The notes beneath the pieces were generated by a model. The model saw nothing but the letters and a program-made list of their open reading frames with translations. It was not told the DNA's origin and ran no database searches. Source: Candidatus Sulfopaludibacter sp. SbA3 (GTDB lineage: Bacteria > Acidobacteriota > Terriglobia > Bryobacterales > Bryobacteraceae). From it: a DNA stretch of 40,106 nt. Position 1 is the first letter of the stretch, and every line of letters begins with the position of its first letter. Of this stretch, positions 26,068 to 33,722 are shown in pieces. The position numbers were made by a program, and so were the translations under genes. Location of the stretch: NCBI GenBank assembly GCA_945893365.1, contig CAMDED010000062.1, positions 1 through 40,106 of the forward strand. The letters run 5' to 3'.

Positions 26068-26347
26068 ACTTATCGTATCCTCTCTTCTGGCGGTATTCCT
26101 GTTGACGGGCGTTTGTTTCGCCAAGGGGAAAGTGCTTTCCGACGATGAGATCTTCGACCAGGTCCGCCGCGATCTTGCGGGCGACCCGCTGGTGAAAGGC
26201 GGCGCCCTCATCGTCGAGGTGAAGGACGGCGTCGTGACCTTGAAAGGCACGGTCGAAGAACAGAAGGCCAAAGCGAGAGCCGAGAAGTTGGTGAAGAAAC
26301 TGCGCGGCGTCAAGAGCGTGGTGAACGAGCTGGTTACCAAGAAGTAG
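26051..26347 (+). CDS. Exported BON-domain protein
   Basis: This 98-residue protein has a signal peptide (LKLIVSSLLAVFLLTGVCFA) and one BON domain. The domain reads DDEIFDQVRRDLAGDPLVKG, then VEVKDGVVTLKGTVEEQ and VKSVVNELVT. BON domains bind phospholipid or other envelope parts, and OsmY and Kbp are characterised relatives. The ATG at 26051 is preferred because the signal peptide begins there. It sits inside the era 3' end and is followed after 2 bp by the lactonase-like gene. Confidence 0.82.
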   Translation: MNPKLKLIVSSLLAVFLLTGVCFAKGKVLSDDEIFDQVRRDLAGDPLVKGGALIVEVKDGVVTLKGTVEEQKAKARAEKLVKKLRGVKSVVNELVTKK

Positions 26348-26349
26348 CC

Positions 26350-27216
26350 ATGCGCGCGCCGGTTTTGCTTGTTTTCGTCCTCGGATCGCTCCAAGCCCAA
26401 ACCTTCGCCGACGTCAAGATAGAGAAAGTCTCCGGCGGCCATCGCTTCACCGAAGGGCCGGTTTGGTCCCGCGACGGATATCTCCTGTTCAGCGACGTGC
26501 CGAACAACCTTCTCATGAAGATGACGCCCGGAGAGGGGACCGCCGCCACGCGCGAGAATTCGAATGGCGCGAACGGCAACGCGTTCGACAAGGAAGGCCG
26601 CCTCTACACGTGTGAGAGCCGCACCCGCCGCGTCATCCGCTTCGACAAGAAAGGAAACGTGGAAGTTCTGGCGGAGAAATGGGAGGGCAAACGCCTCAAC
26701 GCGCCAAACGACATCGTGGTTCGCCGCGACGGCCAGGTTTACTTCACCGACCCCGCCTTCGGCAATCAGGGGGACACTCGCGAACTCGATTTCTACGGCG
26801 TCTATCACATCACGCCAAAGAGCGAACTGAAGCTCGTGGCGAAACCGAAGGGCAGACCCAACGGAATCGCGTTGTCTCCCAACGGCCGCATTCTCTATGT
26901 TGCGAATTCCGACGAGAGGAGCATCCTCGCCTACGATCTGGACCGCAACGGCGAGGCTTCGAACGAACGTATTGCAATCAAGGGAATCGAAGGCGTTCCC
27001 GATGGCCTTCGCGTCGACGAGAAAGGCAATCTTTATGTCGCGGCGAAAGGCCTTGCCGTCTTTTCGGCGCAAGGAAAACCGATTCACACGCTCGATCTCG
27101 CCGAGACGCCCGCCAACTGCGCCTTCGGCGACCCCGACCTGCAGACGCTCTATATCACGGCGAGGACCTCCGTGTACCGCGTGCGGCTCGACGTGAAAGG
27201 CTCGGTGCAGTATTAG
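26350..27216 (+). CDS. Exported SMP-30/gluconolactonase-like beta-propeller protein
   Basis: This 288-residue protein has a short signal peptide (ending near LQAQ) and six-bladed propeller repeats. Family motifs include FTEGPVWSRDGYLLFSDV, NGANGNAFDKEGRLYTC, NAPNDIVVRRDGQVYFTDP, RPNGIALSPNGRILYVANS and GVPDGLRVDEKGNLYVA. The acidic residues that bind a divalent metal (E in FTEGP, N in APND, D in VPDGL) are kept. It may hydrolyse sugar lactones in the periplasm; substrate unknown. Its stop overlaps the inferred start of the NUDIX gene. Confidence 0.88.
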   Translation: MRAPVLLVFVLGSLQAQTFADVKIEKVSGGHRFTEGPVWSRDGYLLFSDVPNNLLMKMTPGEGTAATRENSNGANGNAFDKEGRLYTCESRTRRVIRFDKKGNVEVLAEKWEGKRLNAPNDIVVRRDGQVYFTDPAFGNQGDTRELDFYGVYHITPKSELKLVAKPKGRPNGIALSPNGRILYVANSDERSILAYDLDRNGEASNERIAIKGIEGVPDGLRVDEKGNLYVAAKGLAVFSAQGKPIHTLDLAETPANCAFGDPDLQTLYITARTSVYRVRLDVKGSVQY

Positions 27217-27658
27217 CGACGACCGGCGGTACCCGGCGAGGCCGATTCTGGGACTCGGCGCGATCATCATCGACTCCGGACGCGTGCTTCTCGTCGAACG
27301 CGGGAAGGAGCCGCTGAAGGGCTACTGGTCCCTGCCGGGCGGCGCGCTTGAGGCGGGCGAACTGCTCGAAGACGGCATCCGCCGCGAGGTTCGCGAGGAG
27401 ACCGGCCTCGAAGTCGAGCTTCTCGGAGTCGTCGAGATTTTCGAGCGTGTGACTCGCGATGCGGAGGGCGGAGCGGCCTATCATTTTGTTCTGATCGATT
27501 ACCTCTGCCGCGTTGCCGGCGGCACGCTCGCGGCGGGCGACGACGCAAGCCGCGCCGAATGGGTGCGGCGCGAAGATCTGCGAAACTACCTTATTACGGA
27601 AGGAACGCAGCCGGTGATCGAAAGAGCCTTCGAGGAACGAGGCATCTGGTGGAAATAG
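27212..27658 (+). CDS. NUDIX hydrolase
   Basis: The NUDIX box is complete: GGALEAGELLEDGIRREVREETGLEV, given here by its key residues G, E, R, E, E, E and G over 23 positions. The frame has no ATG. A GTG at 27284 would remove the first beta-strand (PILGLGAIIID), so an upstream start is likely. The only early near-cognate codon is ATT at 27212, which overlaps the preceding stop as ATTAG, with AAAGG 11 bp upstream. The length would then be 148 residues. Such enzymes cleave nucleoside diphosphates linked to another group; the substrate is unknown. Confidence 0.78.
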   Translation: MSDDRRYPARPILGLGAIIIDSGRVLLVERGKEPLKGYWSLPGGALEAGELLEDGIRREVREETGLEVELLGVVEIFERVTRDAEGGAAYHFVLIDYLCRVAGGTLAAGDDASRAEWVRREDLRNYLITEGTQPVIERAFEERGIWWK

Positions 27659-27708
27659 AACTTAGGACCTGGAATGAAACAACCATTGCAATCGGCAGCC
27701 GGTGGTGG

Positions 27709-27785
27709 TGGGGCAGGCGATCGTCTTTCGTCGCCTGCCTTCTGCCGCGCCGGTAGCAGGCCACAAACGACGATGGCCTGCCCCA
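27709..27785. repeat. Inverted pair of REP-like repeats (copies 2 and 3)
   Basis: Units at 27709-27739 and 27756-27785 are inverted relative to each other. Both match the unit at 22235-22265 around the core AAACGACGAT (or its complement). Together they could form a long hairpin. The pattern is that of REP/BIME elements mobilised by a RAYT transposase, which is not seen in this window. Confidence 0.7.
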
Positions 27786-27821
27786 CGGCTAGCACAGATC
27801 TATCGGCGGATTTGGAACGGT

Positions 27822-27863
27822 TATTTCCTGATGATCGCTTAGTATTTCCTGATGAGCACTTAG
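27822..27863. repeat. Two tandem 21-bp repeats
   Basis: Two adjacent copies begin TATTTCCTGATGA and end CTTAG, at 27822-27842 and 27843-27863, and differ at two positions. They are AT-richer than their surroundings and lie in the gap between the NUDIX and mutS2 genes. Confidence 0.75.
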
Positions 27864-27927
27864 TGAAGGGGAACGCTTCGGACGCAACGGCGCATTTGTC
27901 CTTTCGGCGAGCGGCGCTTGCGCCCGC

Positions 27928-27970
27928 GATCGAAAGAGCCTTCGACCAGAGAGGCGTCCGGTGGCAATAA
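27928..27970 (+). pseudogene. Duplicated 3' end of the NUDIX gene
   Basis: These 43 bp match 27616-27658, the end of the NUDIX gene, at about 35 positions. They encode IERAFDQRGVRWQ-stop against IERAFEERGIWWK-stop. Nothing else of a NUDIX gene is present. The fragment supplies the AGAGAGG ribosome-binding site for mutS2. Confidence 0.7.
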
Positions 27971-30339
27971 GCCTGGTGGAAATGAAAGCGTCGAGCGCAG
28001 CCGCGCTCGAGTTCGACGCCCTGAAACAGTTGCTTTCCGCCTACGTGCCAACGCCCCTTGGACGCGCCGAGCTCGACCGGATCGAGCCCCGCGCCGACCG
28101 CGAGTTTCTTGTGGCCGCGCACGCCGAATGCGCCGAGGGCATCCGGTACCAGCGTTCGAGCAGCCCCCGCATCCACTTTCCCGCCGCGCCCGATCTCAGC
28201 GTCACCGCGCAGAAGCTGCGTATCGAAGGCGCAAGTCTCGAACCGCGAGAGATCTTCGACCTCCTCGCGCTGCTCGACCGCGCGGCCGAAGCGAAATCCA
28301 CGCTCACCTCGGTCGAGGACCGCTTTCCCCTCCTCGCGGCGCGCGCCCGGTCGATTGGCGATTTCCGTCCGCTCATTCGCGAGCTGCAGGGCAAGATTCT
28401 CCCCGACGGCAGCGTAGCCGACAATGCGAGCGTGGCGCTCGCGCGCATTCGCCGAGACATTGAGAAGCAGAAAAAGGCTATCCACGCATCCCTCGAACGC
28501 TTCCTCAAAGCCCATCAGGAAGAGGGCGTCCTGCAGGAGGAATTCGTCGCCATCCGCAACGACCGCTTCGTCGTTCCCGTAATTTCCGGGCAGCGCCGGA
28601 AGCTCGATGGCGTCATCCACGGTGCGAGCTCAAGCGGCCATACGCTTTTCGTCGAACCGCTCGAAACCATCGAGCTGAATAACGACCTGGTTCGTCTCAC
28701 GGAGGAGGAGCTTCGCGAGGTTCACCGCATTCTTCGCGAGCTCACCGCGAAGCTGCGCGGTTACGCCCCCGCTATCCAGATCGCGCTTGCCACTATGGGC
28801 GCGCTTGAGATGATTTTCGCCAAGGCTCGCTTCGCGGTGGACTACGATTGCGCGACGCCTGCGTTCAGTCCGGAAGCCTCGCCCCGGCTGCGCTTCAAGG
28901 ATGCGCGCCATCCCCTGCTTCAGGCCGTCCTCAGCCGCCAGCGAAAGACGGTGGTTCCGGTGACCGTGGAACTCGATTCGGCGCAGCGCACGCTGCTCAT
29001 CAGCGGCCCGAATACCGGGGGCAAAACGGTTACGCTGAAGACTGTGGGGCTGTTGACGCTGATGGCGCAGGCCGGCCTTCCGGTTCCCTGCTCCGACGCC
29101 GAGCTGCCCGTCTTCGACCGTGTGCTCGCCGATATCGGCGACAACCAGTCCATCCAGGAAAGTCTAAGCACGTTCTCCGCGCATATCTCTCACATTCGCG
29201 ACATGCTGAACGACGTGACTTCCGATTCCCTGGTGCTGCTCGACGAGTTGGGCGCGGCGACGGACCCGGAGGAAGGCGGCGCGCTCGGCGTCGCGGTAAT
29301 CGACCGCTTCCGTCAAGTGGGCGCGTTCACGCTCGCCTCGACGCATCTCCTGGCACTCAAGATCTACGGGGCGAACACTCCCTCGGTGCGCAACGGGTCG
29401 ATGGGTTTCGACGAAGCGACGCTCGAACCGACATATCATCTGCTCCTCGGCCTTCCGGGAAAATCGGCGGGACTCGACATCGCGTCCCGCCTGGGGATGC
29501 CGCCCGCGATTATCGATCGGGCGCGGGCTTCGCTCAGCGACCGCGAGCGCGACCTGAGCCGGCTGATCGACGAGCTGCACCGGCGCATAGACGAGATCGC
29601 CGCGCTGGAGAATTCCCTCAAAGAGCAGAAGACCGCCGCCGCGGCTCTCGCCCGGGAATTCGCGGCCGAATCGGCCCGGAGCGAAGCGGCCAAGATGAAG
29701 GAGCTCGACCGCCGTTGTGACGAGGCGATACGGCGCTTCGAGGCGCAGGCGGCTGAATCCATCGGCCGCATCAAGGCGCCGGAGCAGGCCGCCCGCGTGA
29801 TCTCGAAGGTGAAGCGCGAGCTACAGGAGCAGTTCGAAGCGGCCATCCATCCGGCGAGCCCGCCCGCCGCGGACCGTCCGAAGATCGAAGAGGGCACGCG
29901 CGTGCGGTTGAAGGGCGTGCGCGAGCCTGCGCGCGTGCGGCGCGTTCTGAGCGGCGGACGGCTCGAAGTGGAAGCGGGATTTCTCAAAATGCAGATTTCC
30001 GCCGATGAGGTGCTCGAAGTCCTGCCGGAGACGGCGGCGGCGGCAAAGCTGCCGAAGAACGTCTCGTTCCGCCCCGCTCCCCAGCTCAATCCGCTGACGC
30101 AGGAGATCAACCTCATCGGCGAGCGGGCGGAAGAGGCCTGCGACCGCGTCGAGAAGTTCCTGGACGATGCCGTGATGGCGACGGCTTCCCGCGTGCGTAT
30201 CGTTCACGGCCACGGCATGGGCATTCTCAAGAGGGCGATCCACGAGCTGCTTGCCAAGAGCCCGCACGTGGAGAAATACTACGCGGCGGGCCAGAACGAA
30301 GGCGGCGGCGGCGCGACGATTGTGGAATTGAAGGAGTAG
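27961..30339 (+). CDS. mutS2: MutS2 family DNA/ribosome-rescue ATPase
   Basis: This 792-residue protein has a central MutS-type ATPase with Walker A GPNTGGKTVTLKT (about residue 343), IQESLSTFSAH and Walker B LVLLDELGAATDPEEGGAL. A charged coiled coil follows (residues about 530-630), then a C-terminal Smr domain with LIGERAEEACDRV and the HGHGMGILK motif. MutS2 proteins suppress homologous recombination or split collided ribosomes. The N-terminal mismatch-binding domain of MutS is absent, as expected. The start is GTG at 27961 with AGAGAGG six bases upstream; ATG 27982 is the alternative. Confidence 0.92.
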   Translation: MAISLVEMKASSAAALEFDALKQLLSAYVPTPLGRAELDRIEPRADREFLVAAHAECAEGIRYQRSSSPRIHFPAAPDLSVTAQKLRIEGASLEPREIFDLLALLDRAAEAKSTLTSVEDRFPLLAARARSIGDFRPLIRELQGKILPDGSVADNASVALARIRRDIEKQKKAIHASLERFLKAHQEEGVLQEEFVAIRNDRFVVPVISGQRRKLDGVIHGASSSGHTLFVEPLETIELNNDLVRLTEEELREVHRILRELTAKLRGYAPAIQIALATMGALEMIFAKARFAVDYDCATPAFSPEASPRLRFKDARHPLLQAVLSRQRKTVVPVTVELDSAQRTLLISGPNTGGKTVTLKTVGLLTLMAQAGLPVPCSDAELPVFDRVLADIGDNQSIQESLSTFSAHISHIRDMLNDVTSDSLVLLDELGAATDPEEGGALGVAVIDRFRQVGAFTLASTHLLALKIYGANTPSVRNGSMGFDEATLEPTYHLLLGLPGKSAGLDIASRLGMPPAIIDRARASLSDRERDLSRLIDELHRRIDEIAALENSLKEQKTAAAALAREFAAESARSEAAKMKELDRRCDEAIRRFEAQAAESIGRIKAPEQAARVISKVKRELQEQFEAAIHPASPPAADRPKIEEGTRVRLKGVREPARVRRVLSGGRLEVEAGFLKMQISADEVLEVLPETAAAAKLPKNVSFRPAPQLNPLTQEINLIGERAEEACDRVEKFLDDAVMATASRVRIVHGHGMGILKRAIHELLAKSPHVEKYYAAGQNEGGGGATIVELKE

Positions 30340-30344
30340 GGAAC

Positions 30345-30716
30345 ATGGTTCATCTGGGAAACCACTTGAAGATGACGCTTGATCGCGGCCTTCGCGGGCG
30401 GGCGCGGGAGTTTTACCAGGGCTTGCTCGAATGCAAAGTTCTCGAGAGCCCAGTGCCCGATCTTGACTTGTATGAATTCGCCGATGGGGTTGTTTTAGGT
30501 CTGTTCGTTGTGGATGAACCGGAAGCCGTTCTGCCGGAAACCGATCACCTGAAGGCGACGTGGCTTGAGATCAAGGTTGACGATCCGGGGGCATGGAAGG
30601 CGAAACTGCAGGCCTTCGGAGTGCGGGAGGTGGCGTTCCCCGATCCTTCACGCTTCTTTTTCCATGCGCCCGGCGGCCAGGTCTTCAGGCTCGCCCCGAT
30701 CGATGGCGGGCTTTAG
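30345..30716 (+). CDS. VOC (glyoxalase/bleomycin-resistance-like) domain protein
   Basis: This 123-residue single-domain protein has the two-beta-alpha-beta-beta-beta-repeat look of the VOC superfamily: REFYQGLLECKVLE at the start and FPDPSRFFFHAPGGQVFRLAP at the end. Metal-binding residues cannot be set with confidence, so no reaction is proposed. It starts 5 bp after mutS2 and shares its last 4 bp with the convergent gene at 30713. Confidence 0.75.
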   Translation: MVHLGNHLKMTLDRGLRGRAREFYQGLLECKVLESPVPDLDLYEFADGVVLGLFVVDEPEAVLPETDHLKATWLEIKVDDPGAWKAKLQAFGVREVAFPDPSRFFFHAPGGQVFRLAPIDGGL

Positions 30717-31456
30717 AGTCTCGCGTCAAATCCCGCGAAATCCGCGAACAAACGAGCGATTTGGTGGACCTCATCGGCAATACGATCGGCTTCGGTGCGG
30801 AGATTTGCATCGCGAGGGATGTTCCAAATCTGGCGCACCACGATGCTATCCACCAGATCATCGGCAACCTTGAAGTGCCATAGGTACGCCGTGTTTCCCC
30901 GTGCGATCGAGGATTCCTGCGACGGGGCGGCTCGATCCGCGATCGCCCTTTTCGTGAGTTTTCCGGATTGATCGTAATGAAAGGCAAGGCTATCGCGAAT
31001 GTTTCCCGCCAGTTGCTTGAACCGGCGCCGTTTTGCCCCGCCCGGCACATATTGCAGAACATCCTGGAAAGACGCTTGCGTTCGCGGGTCGCACTGACCC
31101 ACAAGGGTTAAGAGCGCGTGGTCCTTTTGGATCTTCTCGATAACCTTGAGGCCTTCGTTCAGGTGGCCTATCTGAATCCGAACGAAGTATCCGCAGGCTC
31201 CCGCTTGCCTCGATATTCGCCACCGTCGTTCTTCCTTCTTCCAATAACCGAGGGCTTGGTTGGCGACGGTAAGATCATTGAACGCCATCATCAGCTTGAC
31301 GACCGTGACAGCGCTCTGCCCGCGGGTCTTCAGGGTTTGAAAGTTCAGATATCTCGTGCTGGTGAGTTCAACGCTGATTGCGTTGAGGAAGCAAGGTTCG
31401 TCCCGAATATCGGCCGAATATCGAGATGAGGCAGCCAGGAGAGATAGCACCGTCAA
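30713..31456 (-). CDS. Unknown soluble protein
   Basis: This 247-residue protein has no family I recognise. It is mostly helical by composition, with basic and aromatic-rich parts (YWKKEERRWRISRQAG, GGAKRRRFKQLAG) and no signal peptide or membrane helix. Codon use is less GC-rich than in the mutS2 operon, which suggests a separate origin. It converges on the VOC gene with a 4-bp overlap. The start at 31456 is uncertain; an internal start is possible. Confidence 0.6.
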   Translation of the reverse strand: MTVLSLLAASSRYSADIRDEPCFLNAISVELTSTRYLNFQTLKTRGQSAVTVVKLMMAFNDLTVANQALGYWKKEERRWRISRQAGACGYFVRIQIGHLNEGLKVIEKIQKDHALLTLVGQCDPRTQASFQDVLQYVPGGAKRRRFKQLAGNIRDSLAFHYDQSGKLTKRAIADRAAPSQESSIARGNTAYLWHFKVADDLVDSIVVRQIWNIPRDANLRTEADRIADEVHQIARLFADFAGFDARL

Positions 31457-31807
31457 AAGGCGCGCCGTTTGACAACGGCGGTCGCGACAAGATGCGTAGT
31501 TGCGGGAAGTGCGACGGCGCCCTCAAGCGCGACGAGGGCGACAGGCAAAGGAAGGATTGCTCACCCAAGCGAAAAAAGGGGGCGCATGAGCCCGGATAGC
31601 CCACCTCCCGGAAGCTTGGGCCAACCGAAATCTGTGCACACTACTCCGCCATTCGGCAGTGGGCCGGTCTTGGCAGCCACGCCGATTGTGCCTCACGCCA
31701 AGGAGAGACAAACGCTCTCTTCCGACGAGCAGGTTTCGCTCGCAACTTGTCATTTCGCGCAGCCTCGAGGCGGATCCGCCGCCTCGAACCGCGGTTATGC
31801 CGTTCTA
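31457..31807. other. Intergenic stretch without a convincing gene
   Basis: A 35-codon forward frame at 31492-31599 contains CGKC and a basic tail, but it has no ribosome-binding site or known family. Nothing else stands out. Confidence 0.4.
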
Positions 31808-31954
31808 CTACCCGAGCATCCGGACGCCCATGTACAGGCCTCCGAAAACTACAACCGAGGCAACCAGAACTCCGACCCACAATATCACTCTTTGAGTGTT
31901 GTTGGTCGTTTCCTTGTCGTCTTTCTTCATCTGATCCGCGAGGCTGTCAAACAT
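31808..31954 (-). CDS. 48-residue single-pass membrane peptide
   Basis: This minus-strand frame starts at ATG 31954, four bases after a perfect AAGGAGGT Shine-Dalgarno sequence. The peptide begins with a charged soluble part (MFDSLADQMKKDDKETT). It then has one hydrophobic helix of about 20 residues (VILWVGVLVASVVVFGGLYM) and ends GVRMLG. This N-in, short-tail layout is typical of small inner-membrane proteins. No family name can be given. The AT-rich DNA upstream (31966-32045) could hold its promoter. It stands alone between the orphan gene and pta. Confidence 0.7.
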   Translation of the reverse strand: MFDSLADQMKKDDKETTNNTQRVILWVGVLVASVVVFGGLYMGVRMLG

Positions 31955-32048
31955 GGAACCTCCTTAAGAAGCCCGGCATAAAAGCCCTATTATTAATGGC
32001 AAAAAGCACCCTGGAAATGACCAGAAGATCCTCTTAAGCACATGTTAA

Positions 32049-32069
32049 CTCCATTCCGCCGGAATAGAG
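32049..32069. terminator. Hairpin downstream of pta
   Basis: Nine-base arms CTCCATTCC/GGAATAGAG with a 3-nt loop lie about 30-50 bp past the pta stop on the minus strand. No T tract follows on that strand. On the plus strand a T run begins 6 bp later. It may act as a weak or RNA-stabilising end for pta. Confidence 0.35.
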
Positions 32070-32100
32070 CAACTATTTTTTAAAAACGACTACTTTAGCT

Positions 32101-33084
32101 TTAGCTTTGGAGCGCCGTGACTACCGCTACGTTGAAGATGTCGTCGGCGGAACATCCGCGCGAGAGATCGTTCAACGGCTTTGCCAGCCCCTGAAGCATC
32201 GGCCCGATTCCCACCGCTCCGCCGAGACGTTCCACCAGCTTGTATCCGATGTTCGCCGCCGCCAAATTCGGAAAGATCAGCGTATTGGCGCGGCCGGCGA
32301 CAGGGGACCCCGGCGCTTTCGAGGCTCCCACGGATGGCGCGAGGGCCGCGTCCGCCTGCAGTTCGCCGTCCACCTTCAACTCCGGGGCCCGCACGCGCAC
32401 GATGCGCAGCGCTTCCTTGATCTTGTCCACTTGAGGGTGCTTGCCGCTTCCCTTCGTCGAAAACGAGAGCAGCGCCACCAGCGGCTCCGTATTCAGGAGC
32501 ACGCGGGTGCTCTCCGCGGTCGCAATGGCGATTTCGGCAAGTTCAACCGGAGAAGGGTCGATCACGACGGCGCAGTCGGCAAACGACAGCAGCCCGTTGT
32601 GCCCAAAACCGCGGTCGCGCACTGCCAGCACAAACACGCTTGAAACCAGCTTCATCCCGGCTCGCGGCCCGACCGCGTGCAGCGCCGCGCGGACCGTTTC
32701 CGCCGTCGTGTTCACCGCTCCGCCGACGGCGCCATCCGCGTCTCCGGCCGCCACCATCAGCGAGGCGAAGTAAAGCGGCTTTCGAGCCGTCTCCCGAGCC
32801 TCCATCTGGGTGATTCCCTTTGCCCGCCGCCGCTCCGCGTACAAAACGGCATATTTTGCGGACAATTCGGAGGACGCGGGGTCCAGAAACGTCACGCCCG
32901 CGGGCGCATTTGCCGGGGGGCGTCCCAAGAGGATCGGATTTACGACACCTTCCTTCGCGAGCCGCGCCGCAGCCGCCAACACGCGCTCATCGGCGCCTTC
33001 CGGAAAGACAATACGCTTCTTCAGACGGCGCGCCCGCTCCGTCAGCCCGCTCATCAATTCGACTGCAGCCTCAGGAATCGCCAT
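32101..33084 (-). CDS. pta: Phosphate acetyltransferase (short Pta type)
   Basis: This 327-residue enzyme would convert acetyl-CoA and phosphate to acetyl phosphate and CoA. PTA_PTB motifs are present: [13 protein letters not shown] near the start, [26 protein letters not shown], and the typical ending [17 protein letters not shown]. The long N-terminal regulatory domains of enterobacterial Pta are absent. No ackA is in the window. A phosphate butyryltransferase is less likely given the ending. The minus-strand TACAAT at 33101-33096 lies 11 bp before the ATG. Confidence 0.9.
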   Translation of the reverse strand: MAIPEAAVELMSGLTERARRLKKRIVFPEGADERVLAAAARLAKEGVVNPILLGRPPANAPAGVTFLDPASSELSAKYAVLYAERRRAKGITQMEARETARKPLYFASLMVAAGDADGAVGGAVNTTAETVRAALHAVGPRAGMKLVSSVFVLAVRDRGFGHNGLLSFADCAVVIDPSPVELAEIAIATAESTRVLLNTEPLVALLSFSTKGSGKHPQVDKIKEALRIVRVRAPELKVDGELQADAALAPSVGASKAPGSPVAGRANTLIFPNLAAANIGYKLVERLGGAVGIGPMLQGLAKPLNDLSRGCSADDIFNVAVVTALQS

Positions 33085-33095
33085 TGGTTACGGTC

Positions 33096-33101
33096 ATTGT
33101 A
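33096..33101 (-). promoter_or_regulatory. -10 element of pta
   Basis: TACAAT on the minus strand ends 11 bp before the pta ATG, predicting a leader of about 4 nt. No Shine-Dalgarno sequence is evident. Confidence 0.35.
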
Positions 33102-33238
33102 ACGCGATGGCGGCGTCGAGGGATCTCGCCGCGGAGGACTATGACTTGGCGACGGTGGCCCCAGCCGCCGGGACCGCTGGCAAACCATGCGCCGGTCGCG
33201 CTTATTCCAGTGCCTAATTGCAGTATAAACTCATATAT

Positions 33239-33244
33239 TATAAT
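33239..33244 (+). promoter_or_regulatory. -10 element upstream of the CoA-transferase gene cluster
   Basis: TATAAT lies in an AT-rich island (33222-33250) within GC-rich DNA, with TTGCAG 15 bp upstream as a possible -35. It ends seven bases before an ATG at 33252, so the first message may be leaderless. Confidence 0.45.
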
Positions 33245-33251
33245 ATCTTCA

Positions 33252-33368
33252 ATGCCTCGCTTCAGAATCCCTTCAAACTCAACCGGTGTTCCCTGCCCCG
33301 CCCGGCCAGGATGGTCAGGGTTGACCGGGATCTCAGGTAACCGGATCCCGCATGGCCCTATCCTTTAA
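33252..33368 (+). CDS. Possible 38-residue leader ORF
   Basis: The frame starts at an ATG seven bases after a TATAAT box and ends in TAA, which overlaps the ATG of the next frame as TAATG. The peptide is rich in proline, glycine and serine and matches no family. Its reality rests only on the promoter position and the overlap. Confidence 0.3.
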   Translation: MPRFRIPSNSTGVPCPARPGWSGLTGISGNRIPHGPIL

Positions 33369-33718
33369 TGCCGCCGCTACCGACGCCGAACTCGAACGAA
33401 GAGTCTGAGGCGAACGAAAATTACCTGCATCAGTTCCCGCGGACGCTCGGCCAACTCGTCAGGCGCGAGCCTGCCGGCGCGGGTTTCGAGAAGCCGGCCG
33501 GAGCGCCCCAGTGGAACGAGGCGTCCCCGGGCGGGTCTGGTCGCGCGGGCGCCGCGGCAACTCCCCCGGGCGGCGGCTTTGGGGATTCCGACACATACCG
33601 TATGGTTCCGATTAACTCAGCCGTCGCGGTTCCTGAGCAGTTGCTGCGGGGCGCCGTGCCTGTAACCGTGCTGAAGAACGGCCTGGCCGTCGACGCCCAT
33701 CGCGTGGAGGCGTTTTAG
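33368..33718 (+). CDS. Hypothetical 116-residue protein before the CoA transferase
   Basis: The N-terminal two thirds are low-complexity (glycine, alanine, proline, glutamate). The last 45 residues (from GDSDTYRMVPINSAVAVPEQ onward) look like a folded segment. No domain is recognised. It begins at a TAATG overlap and ends 4 bp before the CoA transferase start, so it may be cotranslated with it. A chance frame cannot be excluded. Confidence 0.4.
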   Translation: MPPLPTPNSNEESEANENYLHQFPRTLGQLVRREPAGAGFEKPAGAPQWNEASPGGSGRAGAAATPPGGGFGDSDTYRMVPINSAVAVPEQLLRGAVPVTVLKNGLAVDAHRVEAF

Positions 33719-33722
33719 GACG

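Noticed and set aside
25396-27270. 624-codon minus-strand frame
   Set aside because: It runs opposite era, the BON gene and the lactonase gene, all of which have clear motifs. It is a shadow frame.
27674-27970. 98-codon frame between NUDIX and mutS2 as a gene
   Set aside because: Only its last 13 codons resemble a protein (the duplicated NUDIX end). The rest runs through REP and tandem repeats.
31492-31599. 35-codon frame with CGKC, possible zinc-ribbon peptide
   Set aside because: It has no ribosome-binding site, only one clear CxxC, and no family match.
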